From: Leucaena leucocephala
Taxonomy: Eukaryota > Streptophyta > Magnoliopsida > Fabales > Fabaceae
Reading direction: 5' to 3'
DNA: 64,000 nt
NCBI GenBank assembly: GCA_037074615.1
Contig: CM073538.1
Span: 20,981,068-21,045,067, forward strand
Shown: piece by piece, positions 34,391-47,438 of the stretch
Position numbering within the stretch: position 1 is the stretch's first letter
How the letters are laid out: each line of letters opens with the position of its first letter
Program-made: the position numbers and the translations under genes
Notes under the pieces: model-generated
The model's input: only the letters and a program-made list of their open reading frames with translations
Told to the model about the DNA's origin: nothing
The model's database searches: none

Positions 34391-35097
34391 TAAGGGTGTG
34401 TTTGGATCAACTTTTACAGAATAGATTTTGGGAAGAATAGATTCTGGAGAATAGATTTTGGGAAGAATAGATTCTGGAGAATAGATTTTGGGAAGAATAG
34501 ATTTTGAAAAAAAAAATGGCTTTAAAAATTAGATATATTTGAATGATTAGTAGCATAATCACTTTTCTATAGACAATTATTAAAAAGAACATAAACTAAT
34601 ATGATAATTACATAAAGAATAAATTTAATTTTAAATTTTTTCACGTAAAAATTATAAAATAATACATATACATATGTATTTAAGTAAGGTAAAAATTTAC
34701 AATATTCACCTGAATTTTAATTTTTTTCTACTGAAAACTTTATTAGAGTTAACTAATTTAGATGATCGTCTAAAACTTTGAAAGATGGTAACTTTTATTG
34801 GTAAATTCATCTTTTTCCCAAAATTTTAAAATAAGAAATTAAAATTTTAGATTTTAAATAGTATTTATTTTTGCTTTTTTAAATAAAATTTTAAATTATT
34901 AAAATAAATCCACACACAAACTGAAAACCGAAAAACAATGTGGCAGTGTCAAAAGCTGTTGGGAGAGCAATTCTCACAAACTATGAATTGTTTTCTAAAA
35001 TTGATTTTTCAAAAAAAAATTTGTTTGGCACTTTTTTCACAAAACTATGATTTTGTATTAAAATCTATTTTTAAAATTGGATCACAAACACGCACTA
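34391..35097. repeat. MITE of the GTGTGTTTGG-ended family with internal tandem repeat, copy 5
   Basis: The left end GGGTGTGTTTGGATCAAC pairs with the right end GGATCACAAACACGCAC as imperfect terminal inverted repeats. 34421-34505 holds three near-perfect 33-bp units of AGAATAGATTTTGGGAAG type alternating with AGATTCTGG. The reverse complement of 42690-42798 has the same repeat, so the two are relatives. The core lacks a long CT block. Confidence 0.65.
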
Positions 35098-35174
35098 AAT
35101 ACTTTTATTTTGGTTTCACTTGGTGCTCATCAGTTTGTTTAGCATTGAAAATCATTTGTTATTAGTTGATTATT

Positions 35175-35445
35175 AGACTTTGGTCTCACATGTTGTAGGG
35201 GACCGTAGTGGATAATGCTAGAAAGGAAAAATATAAATTTGGTGAGAAATGAGAGGCCGCAGAAAGAAGCCTAGATCGATTCCTTGTTAAGAGACAAAAC
35301 GTGGTAATGGAGTTATGTTGTATATATGGTCCCAATATAGAAGAAATTGCGATGCATGTGAAAAACAAGGAGCAATATTAATATATTACCAGAAAATAAG
35401 AAATTAAGAATAACTATTGTTGAGGTTGACTTGAAAGGAAGGAAG
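35175..35445. repeat. Duplicated block A, copy 1 (upstream of the GT47 pseudogene)
   Basis: It is very similar to 41828-42125 upstream of GT47-2; both contain TTGTAGGGGACCGTAG, GGTGAGAAATG, GATTCCTTGTTAAGAGACAA, and GTCCCAATATAGAA. It marks the upstream limit of the duplicated GT47 unit. A weaker third copy lies at about 46911-47045. No convincing coding content. Confidence 0.75.
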
Positions 35446-35559
35446 AAAAAAAAAACATAAAGATCAGAGAACACAAGTTGAATACGTTGTCACAATATTT
35501 CAATGGAATCTCAAGAATATACATTGAGAGCTTTTTAATTTCTTCCTTTAACTTAGAGG

Positions 35560-35760
35560 AAGCTCAGAAAATCCTCCTAAAACAATGGCTGACGAAACCA
35601 CGTACTCAAAAAAGCAACAAACATTGAATACACACACACACACACACACACACGTCAGTACGATGAAAAACAGAACCACGTACAGAATCAAGAGAGAAAG
35701 TAAAGCGTACGTGATTTTCAGAAACTCGCATGTTTATTAGTATCTTCACATTAATGAGCA
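35560..35760 (-). pseudogene. GT47 exon-1 relic 1
   Basis: Remains of exon 1 and its upstream sequence: CTCAGAAAATCCTCCTAAAA, ACAATGGCTGACG, and GTGATTTTCAGAAACTCGCA match GT47 exon 1 (minus strand). They are interrupted by an (AC)n microsatellite (35631-35654). No exon 2 or 3 follows. The promoter similarity continues to about 35860. Confidence 0.7.
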
Positions 35761-36869
35761 GTACAGATACCAAGTAATGTGGGGTTGGGATTCATTTCTT
35801 GACGCGTAGAGATTCTTTCCTACATAAGCAGTTATTCTTAGATGCTGATCCACACTAGTACAATGAGGAAGAAGTAGTTATGGAAATAGCTCACGTCAGG
35901 AACCTGAACTTATGATAAAAATATAAAGCCTGAGTTTAAGTTTGAGTATATATACATATACACACACACACACTTTTCTTAGATATAAGTTCGAGCCAAG
36001 ACTTGTTAGACCTAAAACCTTTTTAGACACATATTTATAGTGTATGACTCTAAAAAGATCTCAAATTTTAGGTATTAAATATGGTAATTAGACTTTGGGC
36101 CTTCTAAAACTTATATTTATATAAATTTTTAATAAATTTTAAAATTTATATATTTAATTATTTATAAATATAAGGTTCTATATAGGGTTAGGGGAAAAAG
36201 GTTTGACCTATTTAAATCAACAAGGCTTTTAAAGGCTTGACATATTTACTAAATATGTCAAGTCTTATTATCATACCCTTGTCATATGTAAAGGCTTGTC
36301 ATATGCCCTAGTTAAAAGCTTAGCCTATTTTTATCATACCTCCAACTGTTTACAACAGTTATGGTTAATTTGTAATCAACACCTTAAAAATATTTTTCTA
36401 TAGTTTTGTATACATTCAATGCCTTAAAATAACTTTTTTGTCATAATCAATATCTTAAATTATTTTTAATACAATTTTGCCTTTAAAATATTTTTTAGTA
36501 GTAATGAGTAACCTGAATTTAAGATTTTGAGTACAACTAAAAAAATAATTTATGGTATTGAGAATGTATAAAATATTATTTTTGAATAATAAGTACTATT
36601 AGAAAAATATTTTTAAAGTACAATAAAAATTACTTTGACATATTGAATGTTACCAAAAAAAAAAACTCTAAGGTCCTGACACTTAACCCTAACAGTTTTA
36701 ATAATTTTATTTAGTTTTCTAATAAAAAGAAATCTACATTAGAAATAGAAACTTCACAAAAACTGAGATTTTACACTTTTTTGAATCAATGTAGTAACCC
36801 ATCTTTCAACCATGTTCCAATATCCTCCGATTAAATAATCATATAAAAAAGTATTTTTAAATATTTGTC

Positions 36870-37060
36870 TTGGGCTGATATAAAGGGTTGAGATGTGTCC
36901 AGATCCAACATAGTTCAATTGACTAATTCAAGCATTTTAAGTCCAGTCTCAAATAGTCCATGGAACGGCTGTGGAACATTGAAATTGGGCTTAAACTTTC
37001 GGGCCAAAAGCCCATAATTTTGGGCTTTCCCTTTATTTCTGATCCAACAGTCAATATTAG
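36870..37060. repeat. Duplicated block B, copy 1
   Basis: It shares GATATAAAGGGTTGAGATRT, GAGATCCAACATRGTT-like and TTGAAATTGGGC blocks with 45222-45412, plus TTTTGGGCTTTSCCTTT. No ORF. Probably a dispersed or duplicated non-coding segment. Confidence 0.55.
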
Positions 37061-37257
37061 GCTTTGTTATTCTTTGCAAGATCTCTAGCCTTTCTTATAT
37101 TAAAAAAAAAAAGTGTTCTAGCCTTACGGCTAAGGCTATATCTTAATTTTTGCGAAACAGTGGTGGCGAATTCATTTAAATTTTTTATATCAGAAAAAAA
37201 AAACCGAGAAAGAGAGAGAAGTTGAATTCTGAAACAGTTCTGATATGGAGTTCTCAC

Positions 37258-37446
37258 AATGTCCTTGGCAGTAGCCGTTTTGATTTGTAACGAACCAGAT
37301 GAAACTTGAGCTTCTGGTATTTCTGCGGAATATGAAGTATTAACTGGAGATGGAGAATATATATATATATATATATATATATATGGGAGTATGATGAACA
37401 GAACCAGAGAATCAAAAGACAAAGAATGATTTTCAGAAACTCTCAG
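37258..37446 (-). pseudogene. GT47 exon-1 relic 2
   Basis: A solitary exon 1: SENHSLSFDSLVLFIIL, then an (AT)n microsatellite (about 37357-37384) replacing the membrane-anchor end, then SPSPVNTSYSAEI and a GTGAGAACTCC donor at 37257. The original ATG is CTG (37446-37444), so the usual start is lost. No exon 2 or 3 follows. The upstream region to about 37830 matches the GT47-1 promoter closely, so exon 1 and promoter were copied together. Confidence 0.85.
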
Positions 37447-38501
37447 TTTTAGTTCTTTCACACAGTAATGAGCAGTGAGCTGCGAAGTAATATGGGGCTG
37501 GGATTCATTTCATGGCGCCTAGAGATTCTTTCCTACCTAAACAGTTATTCTTAGATGCTGAGACTAGTTGTAATGTGAAAGAAGCAAAGTTGCCTTATAA
37601 CAGTCCTAAAAATTTTATTTGATTTTCAAAATTCTGTTCATGTAATCTATGATAACGAGAGAACTTACCCAAGGAATGCTCCGGGGATATATTTATTTTC
37701 TTGTCAATTTGTTGGTGGATAAGTACAATTTTTTTAAATAGTCGGAAGAGGTAAGTAATTTAATATAGATAATGGATGTGATTTTTCAGGATTTTCATGG
37801 TTAAATATAATTTTTGTTGTCTCATAAATTTATGTATATAATTTTTATTGATAATGTAAGTATTTCTCTTATTTATACTCTTTTTTTCTTTGTTATACAA
37901 ATCTCTTACATATTTCATAATAGAACATATTTTGTTTAAAATAATTTTTTTCTTTCATAATATTCCTAACTGATTATAAAGCTTTCTAATTTGTTAATTA
38001 AAATCTGTTAACTAATTATTTTTAGTGAGAGTAATTATAATATTTTATCTTAGATAATATATAAAAAAATTAATTAAACTCAAAATCATCGTTAAAATTA
38101 TAATTATAAATAAATATGAAATACAATATATAAAAATTAAGAATAATCCAAATACCTTAACGTTGAGCGTGGTACATCCAATGAACATTCATTTCTCACT
38201 ACAATTAACGTTCTAATTAAACACACACCATTATTATCAAATCCTATAAACAAACGGTCTGGAATCTCGCATGGAATCAAAGCCCGCCATTTACCGCCAA
38301 ACTCCGATGCAGCGATTGAGTCATGAAACAAATCTAGATCTATGGAATAAAAAAGAGTAGCCTAGTATACAAGACTCCTACAAATAATAGAGATAGATAT
38401 ATGCAGTTTCAGTGAGTAGTAGTAGAGAGTCTGGTTTTAAAATTTGGACTCGTGATTTCTAGGTTATATTACAGCAATCTTTACCCCGGGGGAACATGGT
38501 A

Positions 38502-41181
38502 TTACTGGTGTTGTTGAATTTGGACGTTCAACCTCCTAAGCCATATAGAATGAGTGATCATGTGAAAAACATCGAACCTCTTAGGAGGATCATTGGGAAC
38601 AAAATGTCTCTGCACAACTTTCACTCTCCTCTGCATTCTCAGATACTGTTTCTGAGGAATTTCCATCAGAATCTTCTTTATGTTTGTTATATCCTTCACA
38701 TCTATCTGCACTGAAAATGACTTCCAATTCAAAACATCATTGAAGGGAGGCACATAGCTATCTGATATCAGAACAGGCACACATTCTGCGTATATGGCTT
38801 CCACTATTCTAGGGCTTGCTACTTCATACCCACTTGGACAGAGGCAGAATCTGCTGCTCCTGAGCATATCATAGTAAGATACACCCTTGGGAAGTTTATC
38901 ATAAACCTGCACATCTTGGTCTTTGTCTTTCCATTGTTGGAAAAGAAGGTACCTTATGTGGCCATGAAGACCACCTGCGAAGAAAGCGAGGATGTTCCTA
39001 CGAGATGGAGAGGGGCCTCCTAGTAATCCTGTGACTTCGCCTGTTACGAGATTGATATCAGGCAGTGAAGCGTCCTTGGCAGGGTTGAATCCTTCTGATG
39101 TATTTGCATTGCATAATACCCTTATGGAATTTTGGAATAATTCTGGTACGTAAGAAGATGTAACAGGGCCCTGTGAAAAATTTCCCATGGATTTCATTAA
39201 AAATAAAGTCAATAAGGTAAGGTACAAAGTTGTCTAGCTAGTTTGTGGACATGATGTTTTCTAATATATCAAAGTTCTAACTATGAGAGAAGCAATATAT
39301 CACCTCCAAGTCATGAGTTATATGACTTTTTTATATGAACTAAGAAAATTAAATAAATCATATAATTAATATAAGAACTAGTTGATTAATTTGAATAGAT
39401 CTAAGAGTATATAATATTAATTCATTTTGAGGGGTTAGATTTAATTATAATTAACTGATTTATTTTGTTTCCTTAATATATTTAAAAAAATTAATTATCT
39501 CAGAATCGAACGGAGTATATAGCTAGATCAAGGAAGCTTTTTCCACTTAATGATAATCTATTATATATGGACATATACTTGTTAATATTAATAGGGAAAA
39601 AGTGATAGTTAATTAAAATATATTATTTTTTAACACACCCCTTCATGTTTTATTTTAGATGAATTAAAATCACTTTTTTCCTTTAATTTTAAGCTGACCG
39701 GCATATCATAACTGAAGCTCTACCAAGATAACACAATTTTCAGTTCCAAAGCTAGTGTAGACAAAGATTCTAATTTTGATAAATACCTTATTTTAATCTT
39801 AAATATAATATTTAAATATTTTTTGTCTCCCATATATATACCTACATTCTGTTAAACCCCATATTAATTACAGGCATGAACATCAATATAGCTAGTTTCT
39901 AATATAAATGATTAAAAGAAAGGATATTTAAAAAAAATTAACATATATTTTTATATAAATAAATAATTTACTTAATTAATTTTTTTAATTTAAGTGAATT
40001 AGATACTCACCTCTTACATTTTATAACAAAATATGAGTTATGGAGAAAGTTTGGTATGAAAGATATAGAGTTTTCAAAACTCTAAGCTTCCTTCCGTATT
40101 CATATCATATTGTAGTGCCAAAATATATGAGAGCGATTGTTACCCAATCATGGCAGGCGAGCATGAAATGATCAAATCCGATGCTTCGATTCCAGAAGGG
40201 GTATTTACGGGATATAGTTTGTACGTAGTCTCTGACAGGAGGGCCAATGGATCTGTAATTATTGGTCACTCTATAAATAAATTCCACCAACTTAACCACA
40301 CTGAACGGCAAGAAATACACGAAAGCTTCATCTGGATCTTTAGTCCTATAATACTTGCCCCTTTCCATTTCGTGTATGAATCTTCCTTCTGTCGAGTATA
40401 TGCTCTTGCATGGACCTTCATGGAACAACGGCGGCTCCCCTTCCTCGTACACAAATATCTTGAACACCTTCTCCATCTCCAGGTAACTCCTGTGAAAAGC
40501 ATTTGGGTTTCTATAAACTGGGCCATGAGGAACAAAATCTGGGTCTTTCTGGGTTGATGTCAAGTTTCGAACTTTGCTTGCTTCTCTAATGGAAGATCTC
40601 GCTTTGGCCAATCTTGCTTCAATCTTTTTCAGCTTCTTGTCCTTTGTCTGGTTCAATGTTTCTGCGTTGAGCTTTTCGCCTCCCTAAAGACCCACCAATG
40701 AAATACGAAGGATGAGAATTAAAGTACCCTACAAAGGAAGGAAGGAAGGAAGAAAGAAAGAAGGAAGGAAGGAAGAGAGAGAAAATGAAGATGAGTACTG
40801 AAACGGTTTTGATGGAGTTCTTACAAAGTTCTTGGAAGTATTAACAGATGAAACTTGAGCTTCTGACAATATTTCTGTGGAGCCAGCTGAAGTATTAACA
40901 GGAGGTGGAGAATAAGGAGCTTGAGCTTCTGACAATATTTCTGTGTAACCAGCTGAAGTATTAACAGGAGGTGGAGAATAAGGAGCATGAGCTTCTGACA
41001 ATATTTCTGTGGATTCTGAAGTGTTAACATGAGGTGGCGAAGAGAAAATACTGGGAAAAACAATGGATGACGAGAAACTTGACAAGAAACCAGTAATGAA
41101 CGCAAGGAATAATGAAGATGTCAAAATGATGAACAGAACCAGAGAATGAAAAGAGAAGTTGTGATTTTCAGAAACTCTCAT
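38502..41181 (-). CDS. GT47 exostosin-family glycosyltransferase 2, 521 aa
   Basis: Three exons, phase 0: 41181-40825, 40683-40144 and 39170-38502 (stop at 38502-38504). Exon 1 encodes a short tail, a membrane anchor (about 13-32) and a stem. The stem carries an in-frame 22-residue tandem repeat (SEAQAPYSPPPVNTSAGSTE plus IL; 66-bp units at 40859, 40925 and partial 40991). Exons 2-3 encode the exostosin domain with FVYEEGEPPLFHEGPCKSIY, DPDEAFVYFLPFS, CHDWGPVTS, RSSRFCLCPSGYEVASPRIV and VLISDSYVPPF, retaining the Asp that GT47-1 lacks. This is expected to be a Golgi type II glycosyltransferase; the substrate cannot be told. It and GT47-1 are the two intact genes of the cluster. GGAA/GAAA repeats lie in intron 1 (40735-40785). 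No defect seen. Confidence 0.92.
39350..39512. repeat. Stowaway-like MITE in GT47-2 intron 2
   Basis: It has the AATATAAGAACTAGTTGATT left block, TTTGAGGGGTTAGATTTAAT middle and a CGGAGTATAT right end, as in the better-preserved copy at 51100-51328. Confidence 0.55.
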
Positions 41182-41827
41182 CTTTAGTTCTTCACAGTAT
41201 CTCTTAAGAATCAGTCTTCACATGTCGCCGCCCTCTATTTGTACAGAGCAGCGAACAACGAGGTAATGTGGGGCAGGGATGATATTTCTTGGTCCCTGAG
41301 CCGTCTAATAAGATAAGTAAATATATTAGCATTTTTGAACAATTTTATTTTATTATTGAAATTGTTTATGTAAATGATAGTTAATATGTATTACAAGACT
41401 TTAAAATATTTTTCTAATACCAATTAATATTTTAAAATAATTTATTATAATTCATTCAGCATCCAGTATTCTAATAGAATATTTTTTTTAATAATTTTAT
41501 TTTTAAAATATTTTGCTCAACAAATTAAATAAATAATTTAAATTTAAAATATTGAACACTATTAAAAAATATTTTAGAAGAGCATAGAATGCATAAACAT
41601 TACTAAAAGAATCCTTTAAGATATTTAGTGTTATGGCCTGAAAAAAGTATTTTATGCCAGCTTTTAAATTTGTGATGCTGCATAAATCACAAATTAATTT
41701 AAAATATTAAATATTATTTAAAAAAAATATGTTATTTAATCCTAAATGATATTTAAAAGGGCCTTTCTATTCCCCCCCCCCCTAAATTATTAGATTCCAG
41801 TTTATTATTTGAGTTATTAGTTCAATA

Positions 41828-42125
41828 GACTTTGGTTTCACTTGTTGTAGGGGACCGTAGGGGATAATGGCGGATGGAGGATAAATTTGGTGAGAAATGG
41901 GAGGCCGTAGAAAGACGTGAGAATAGATAAACAAAGAGGAAGGGGTGGCCAAGATGGATTCCTTGTTAAGAGACAAAACAGGGTTATGGAGTTATGTTGT
42001 ATATGTGGTCCCAATATAGAAGGAATTGCGATGCATTTAAAAAACAAGGAGCAATATTAATATATTACCAGGAAATAAGAAATTAAGAACAACTCTCGTT
42101 GAGGTTGACTTGAAAGGAAGGAAGG
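41828..42125. repeat. Duplicated block A, copy 2 (upstream of GT47-2)
   Basis: The partner of 35175-35445. It ends in a GGAA repeat (42112-42136). The minus-strand ORFs here (41782-42047) are not conserved in the other copy and are taken as spurious. Confidence 0.75.
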
Positions 42126-42204
42126 AAGGAAGGAACAAAAAAGAGAAAAAAACAAGTTAGATTTGTCAGTGTTCTTGCAACTTGCGTTTTGATTTGTCTT
42201 AGTA

Positions 42205-42798
42205 CGTACCATGGTTTGAGAATTAATTTTAGATAAAATTTCGATTTAGAAAAATTTTACACAAACATCAATTTTTATCTAGAATTGATTTTTGGTCAAA
42301 ATCTCAGTTTAAAAAAATTTGAGCCAAACAACTATTTTTATCCAGAATTGATTTTGGGTAAAACCTCTGTTTGAAACTATAGTTTTGAATAAGCTATTAA
42401 AAATATATTTTGAAACTATAAAAGAACTTATAGATTATCCAATTACTATTTTACCCCTACTTTTTTCTTATACTCTCTCTCATCTCTCTTCTCTCTCCTC
42501 CCTCATCTCTCTTTTTTACACTATCTCCTATTTTCTCTCTCATCTTTACACTCTCTCATCTCTCCTATTTATTCTCTCTCTTATTTATTTTCTACCATCA
42601 CTCATCTCTCATACTTTAATCAAATCACACTCTTTTTAATAATTTATTAATATAAAAAGTGATTCTACTATTAATCATCCAAACATCTCTATTTTCAAAA
42701 TCTATTCTTTCCAAAATTTATTATTCCTAAAATCTATTCTCCAGAATCTATTCTTTTAAAATCTATTCTCTAAAAGCTAATTCAAACACACTCTTAAG
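42205..42798. repeat. Long MITE with pyrimidine-rich core, copy 6
   Basis: It has a CT-rich core (42470-42620) and a right end with AATCTATTCTCCAGAATCTA repeats and TTCAAACACACTCTTA. The right end is the reverse complement of the left end of copy 5. The ORF at 42385-42639 is the translation of the CT-rich core. The left boundary is approximate. Confidence 0.65.
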
Positions 42799-45700
42799 CT
42801 TTCTAACGTCATTTGTGGAATTTTATGTATACGTGGAAGGTGTCATGAACGCCATATCGAACCAGTGAGTCATATAAAACTTTTAGTTTTTTAACTCTAA
42901 TTATTAATTAAAATTATCTTAATTTTTAGATATTTAAATTTATATATAAATATAATTAATAATTTATTCTGTCTAATATTAGTATCGTTTAAAAAAATAA
43001 GATTTTATTATATCTTTAGATAATAGATGAGTTCAATCTTTTTATAAAAAAATTATATAAAAAAATTAATTATTAATTTTGAGGTTGTCACAGTATAAAA
43101 CCACATAATCATAACAAGAAAGTATACATCCTAAGCTATTTTATCAATTCACAATTTTGCCCTTCCACGATTAACCACAAACTGGACCGCCATATCTCCA
43201 GTCTGGCTCAAACTCGACGGCCATGTCTCCCAAATTGTTCTGCCTTCAATAAAACTTCAACAAAACGTCAATTAACTGTTACCGTGTTGAATAATGTTAT
43301 AAAGTGCTAACGAGGTAAGACTAACTGGAGGTAGTGACGTAATGAAGCTATATACCATTGAATTAATTTGGAGTGTATATAGTCAATAAAAATTGATATA
43401 TATATTATAGAATTTGTTCATATCTTATAAAAAATACGAGTTTGATTCTCTCTATTATTATAAAAACTCATTTAATAGATAATCTTATAATTTTTTTTAT
43501 AAATATTCTCTTAGTCTTAAAACTATGCTCTAACTTTAATGGAGAAGTAATATCAAATTTATCTAACTTTTTTTTTTAAAAAAATTGAAGTGTCTAAATT
43601 TCCTATTAAGAAGGGAGAAATTAATTGTTTGACACCAATTGATGAAATGAATGTTTATTTGAAATAATCTTTTTATTTCTAACTTAAAATTAATCAACGG
43701 TTAATGAACATCAATCACTCTCATTTGAGGTTGTGGGGTCTTCATGAGTTGACCTTGTGTGATTAAGTTTTAATAACGTAAGTGACACCCAAAAATTTAT
43801 AACTTTAGAGTTATTTAAATTTATGTGATTGAAAATTTTTATTTCTACCGTTTATTTTACGGGAAGATTCATCTCTTTTGTCACGCTGAATTTCTTTGTC
43901 ATCATTTATGGACTCATAAACACGCCTTTCATTGATCAAAATTTGAATTACTTATCCATTGTTCGTGGGTTTAGCTGATTAATTGATAAGATATATAATT
44001 ATTTATAGTATATTTAATATTTAAGAAATATTATTTTATTATAATTTTAATTGTGATCATTTGAAAAATATCTTACCTCCTAAATTTTTATGTTTATATT
44101 TAAAAATAATTGACAGCTCATTTTATCTTATATTAGTGGCGCTTATAAAAAAGAGAGATTTTACCTTACATTTAGATCATAAGTAAGCTAAACACTTTTT
44201 CAAAAATGTTTATAATAAAAAAAATCAAATTACTTAAATTTTATTTGAAATCAAAATTAAACGAATATATGAAATAGATATACAAAGCATATAATTCATT
44301 GTAAGTAAAATATTAGAATACTTCATTATTATACTTTGAAAAAACAATTCAAAATGAAAGTTAAACGGTTATTTTTTTAAAAAAAAAATAACCGTCCTTT
44401 TCTTCGCCTCTTTCATAATGAAATAAATTTAATTACCTAATTAAAATGACCAAGTGGGAGCCCATGACACATGGACACAACATATCAACATGTTCACAAT
44501 AAGGACTTCAAAACTGTATATACTATATATACATGTGCTCTTTAATTTAGATATAGTAACGAAGGTAGATAAATTATTAATTATAATAAATATGAATTGA
44601 TCTCTTTAAAACAATTCTAAAATATTAGATTATATTATTCTGATCTTTAATATAATATTTAGTTAATTTTTTTGAGAGGTGGTGCAAATTAATTTATAGA
44701 AAAAAATAAATATAAATATTTAAAAATAATTTATTTAATTTTATTAATATAGTTAATTAAATTTTATATTACAAAGTGGAGGTAGTATGGAAGATAAAGT
44801 AAATTGAGGTTAACTTTTTAACTATCTTATATATTTAAGATTAAAGGAGTACAATTTTTCTTAAACGCGTAACTATCATTAAATTAATATCTTGGACATA
44901 ACTATCATTTTCATAATTCCTTCATTAAAGTTTTTTTTATAAGAAATTTTTTAGAAATAAAGTTGGGCTCACCCACTATCTAATAGTAAGGCGAAGTCTC
45001 TATTGCTTCTGGGCGATATTAATATTGGGCAGAGCAAACTGTTAATTACTTTTTGATATAAATTTAGATAACTAAAAGTTAATATATCTTCTTAAATATT
45101 ATGATTTAAATTATAATAAAATAGTAATCTTTAAAAATAAATATATTTTAAATAATTTTATGCTCCCTCTTTCCTGAGCTGAAACTCACATAGGATGGGT
45201 TCATTAAAATGGAAATATTTATTTTGGGCTTAATATAAAGGGTTGAGATATGTGGAGATCCAACATGGTTACATTGAATAATTGAAGTATTTTAATTCTG
45301 AAAACAGTTTACGTGTAGTAAGGCTCATATTGAAATTGGGCCTAAATTTTCGACCCACATAGCCCATATTTTTGGGCTTTGCCTTTCCTTCTGATGTAAC
45401 ATCGAGATTTGATAAGGCAAAAGTCCAATATATTGTTCTCCCAAACTTAAGTTAAACTTGTGACAAAAAACAAGCTCACTTTTCACATCTACAAAGGCTC
45501 CTACAGAGTGGCAAAACTACAAATTAGAATTACGAGGTTTATGGGCTAAACACGGGTATATTCCACAATCCAACCATCATGGAGTATCCATTACATGATT
45601 GTTTCAGGTGACAACCGTTTGGCAATGAGAATTGATTTATATAGTAAAAAATAGATTCGTATTCTATAAGAATATAAGTTCAATTTTTACTACTATCATG

Positions 45701-46910
45701 AGAGCTCATTTAATAGATAATATTATAAATAATTATATATACTTTCTGAACTTTAGGATTATATATTGATTTTAATAAGAGATTGATATTAAATCTATTT
45801 AAATTTTTTTATATAAAAAGATGACAACTGTTTTGATGGTAAAAAAAGAGTTTTCTATAAATAGGAGGTTATATATCAATTAGTTGTGCATCTTTATAGC
45901 TTAATCATACTTAGAGGTAGCTATGCTCTCTTATTATAAGTCTATATTCCTAAAATCAGATTAATAGGTTATTAATAGTGTCAGATATTGATAGAATTAA
46001 TAAAAAAAAGAGTAGTTGTCTTTAAATATATTATTATCTATGGAATAACTTTTCTATCCCCAAATATAAGAAATAAATAATTTTTTATACTATTTATTTG
46101 ATCCTATTTTAAAATTTGTGGCTGTCATTCCAATATATGTCTAATCTAAAAAAATAATTTGAGACACAGATAGATCTAACGGAACTTTATACTATTAGAC
46201 CAATTTTATATCAGTTAAGAAACAAACAATTAAATGTTTCAAGGTGAATTAATAATTGGGTAATTGATATTTCTTCAATCCTAAATATAAGACATATTTT
46301 TAACTTATCAATTCTCTCTCAAATTACTCTTATTTATATTCTCCTAATAATAATAAAGTAAGAAAAATAACGAGGGAGTTAATCGAGATGATCATGATAC
46401 TTTAAAAAAATATACTAAAGTAATTAGTTTTATTAATATAATTAAATTAATTAAATAAATAATATATTTAAGACCTGAAGAGTAATAAAATATTAAAAAT
46501 AGAGAGATATTTCATCTTATCTAGTGATTTTGATTATTTAAGTATAAGGGAATTTGAATTTGTATAAATATATATAATGTTTTTTGAAAAAATTACTCCC
46601 CAATTAAATTAGACAATACTTAACTTTAATATAGTTAGATAATCTTATGAATAATGAAGAGGGTATGTATAATATAATTTTGTTCTTTAAAAAATTATAT
46701 ATGTTTTAAAAATTGAATAAAAGTTACTAGGTAAAATAGATAGAAGACTAGTATATTTTATTTTTTTAACTATATTATAGCTTTTATAATTATATTTGCA
46801 AAGAACATAAATATTGTATTACTTCTTTTTATGTAAAACTAATTGATATTAATTGATGATGTTTGTTTATTTTATATATTTTTAATAAGGAAAAAAAAAC
46901 TTTTCATAAC
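42799..46910. other. Gene-free, repeat-derived region between GT47-2 and ferrochelatase
   Basis: It contains dispersed repeats at 43383-43565 and 45630-45815 (same family as 20650-20820), 43985-44220 (same family as 20395-20600), and block B copy 2 (45222-45412). AT-rich sequence fills the rest. No gene recognised. Confidence 0.5.
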
Positions 46911-47045
46911 AGACCGTGGGGGTCTTGGCGGGGGATACTGGATAATGTAAAATAAAAGGAAATTCCTAAAAAATGGGAGTCGGTAAAAAATGTGAGAGTG
47001 GATAAACAAACAGGAAGAGGTGGTCTAGATTTATTTCAATCCGAT
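46911..47045. repeat. Duplicated block A, partial copy 3, in the ferrochelatase promoter region
   Basis: It shares the series GTGGGG, GGATAATG, AAATGGGAG, GTGAGAGTGGATAAACAAAC and AGGAAGAGGTGG with block A copy 2 in the same order. It sits about 400 bp upstream of the ferrochelatase ATG. Confidence 0.5.
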
Positions 47046-47438
47046 CCGTCGCTCTCAATCCCAACTCGACACTAAATTTCCAATGGGTTTCTGTCTTTCT
47101 GAAGAATCTCAACATTTGCTCAAATTTTCTCCTAGTGCCCCAAACTAGTATTACGAAAATAGACCAAACACAAACAAAACTTTCTAGCGCAGGCCCTTCA
47201 AAATTTTACTTGATCTTTCATTCAGAGTTCACCTACTAGTTCAATGGCTTCCTAATCATCAGAATTAGGTGAAGTTCTTCTTTTTTTCCCCTAAAATTTT
47301 CTCATTATTTCTTTTTTGGTTTGGAATTTTCCCTTCAAGGCTTCTCTTCCCCTATTTAGGGCCTCAAACAAAGCAGTACGCGAAGGAAAGCTCAGTGTTG
47401 CGGCCTGGTTGTGCTGATTCACGAAGTTATTTCAAGCT

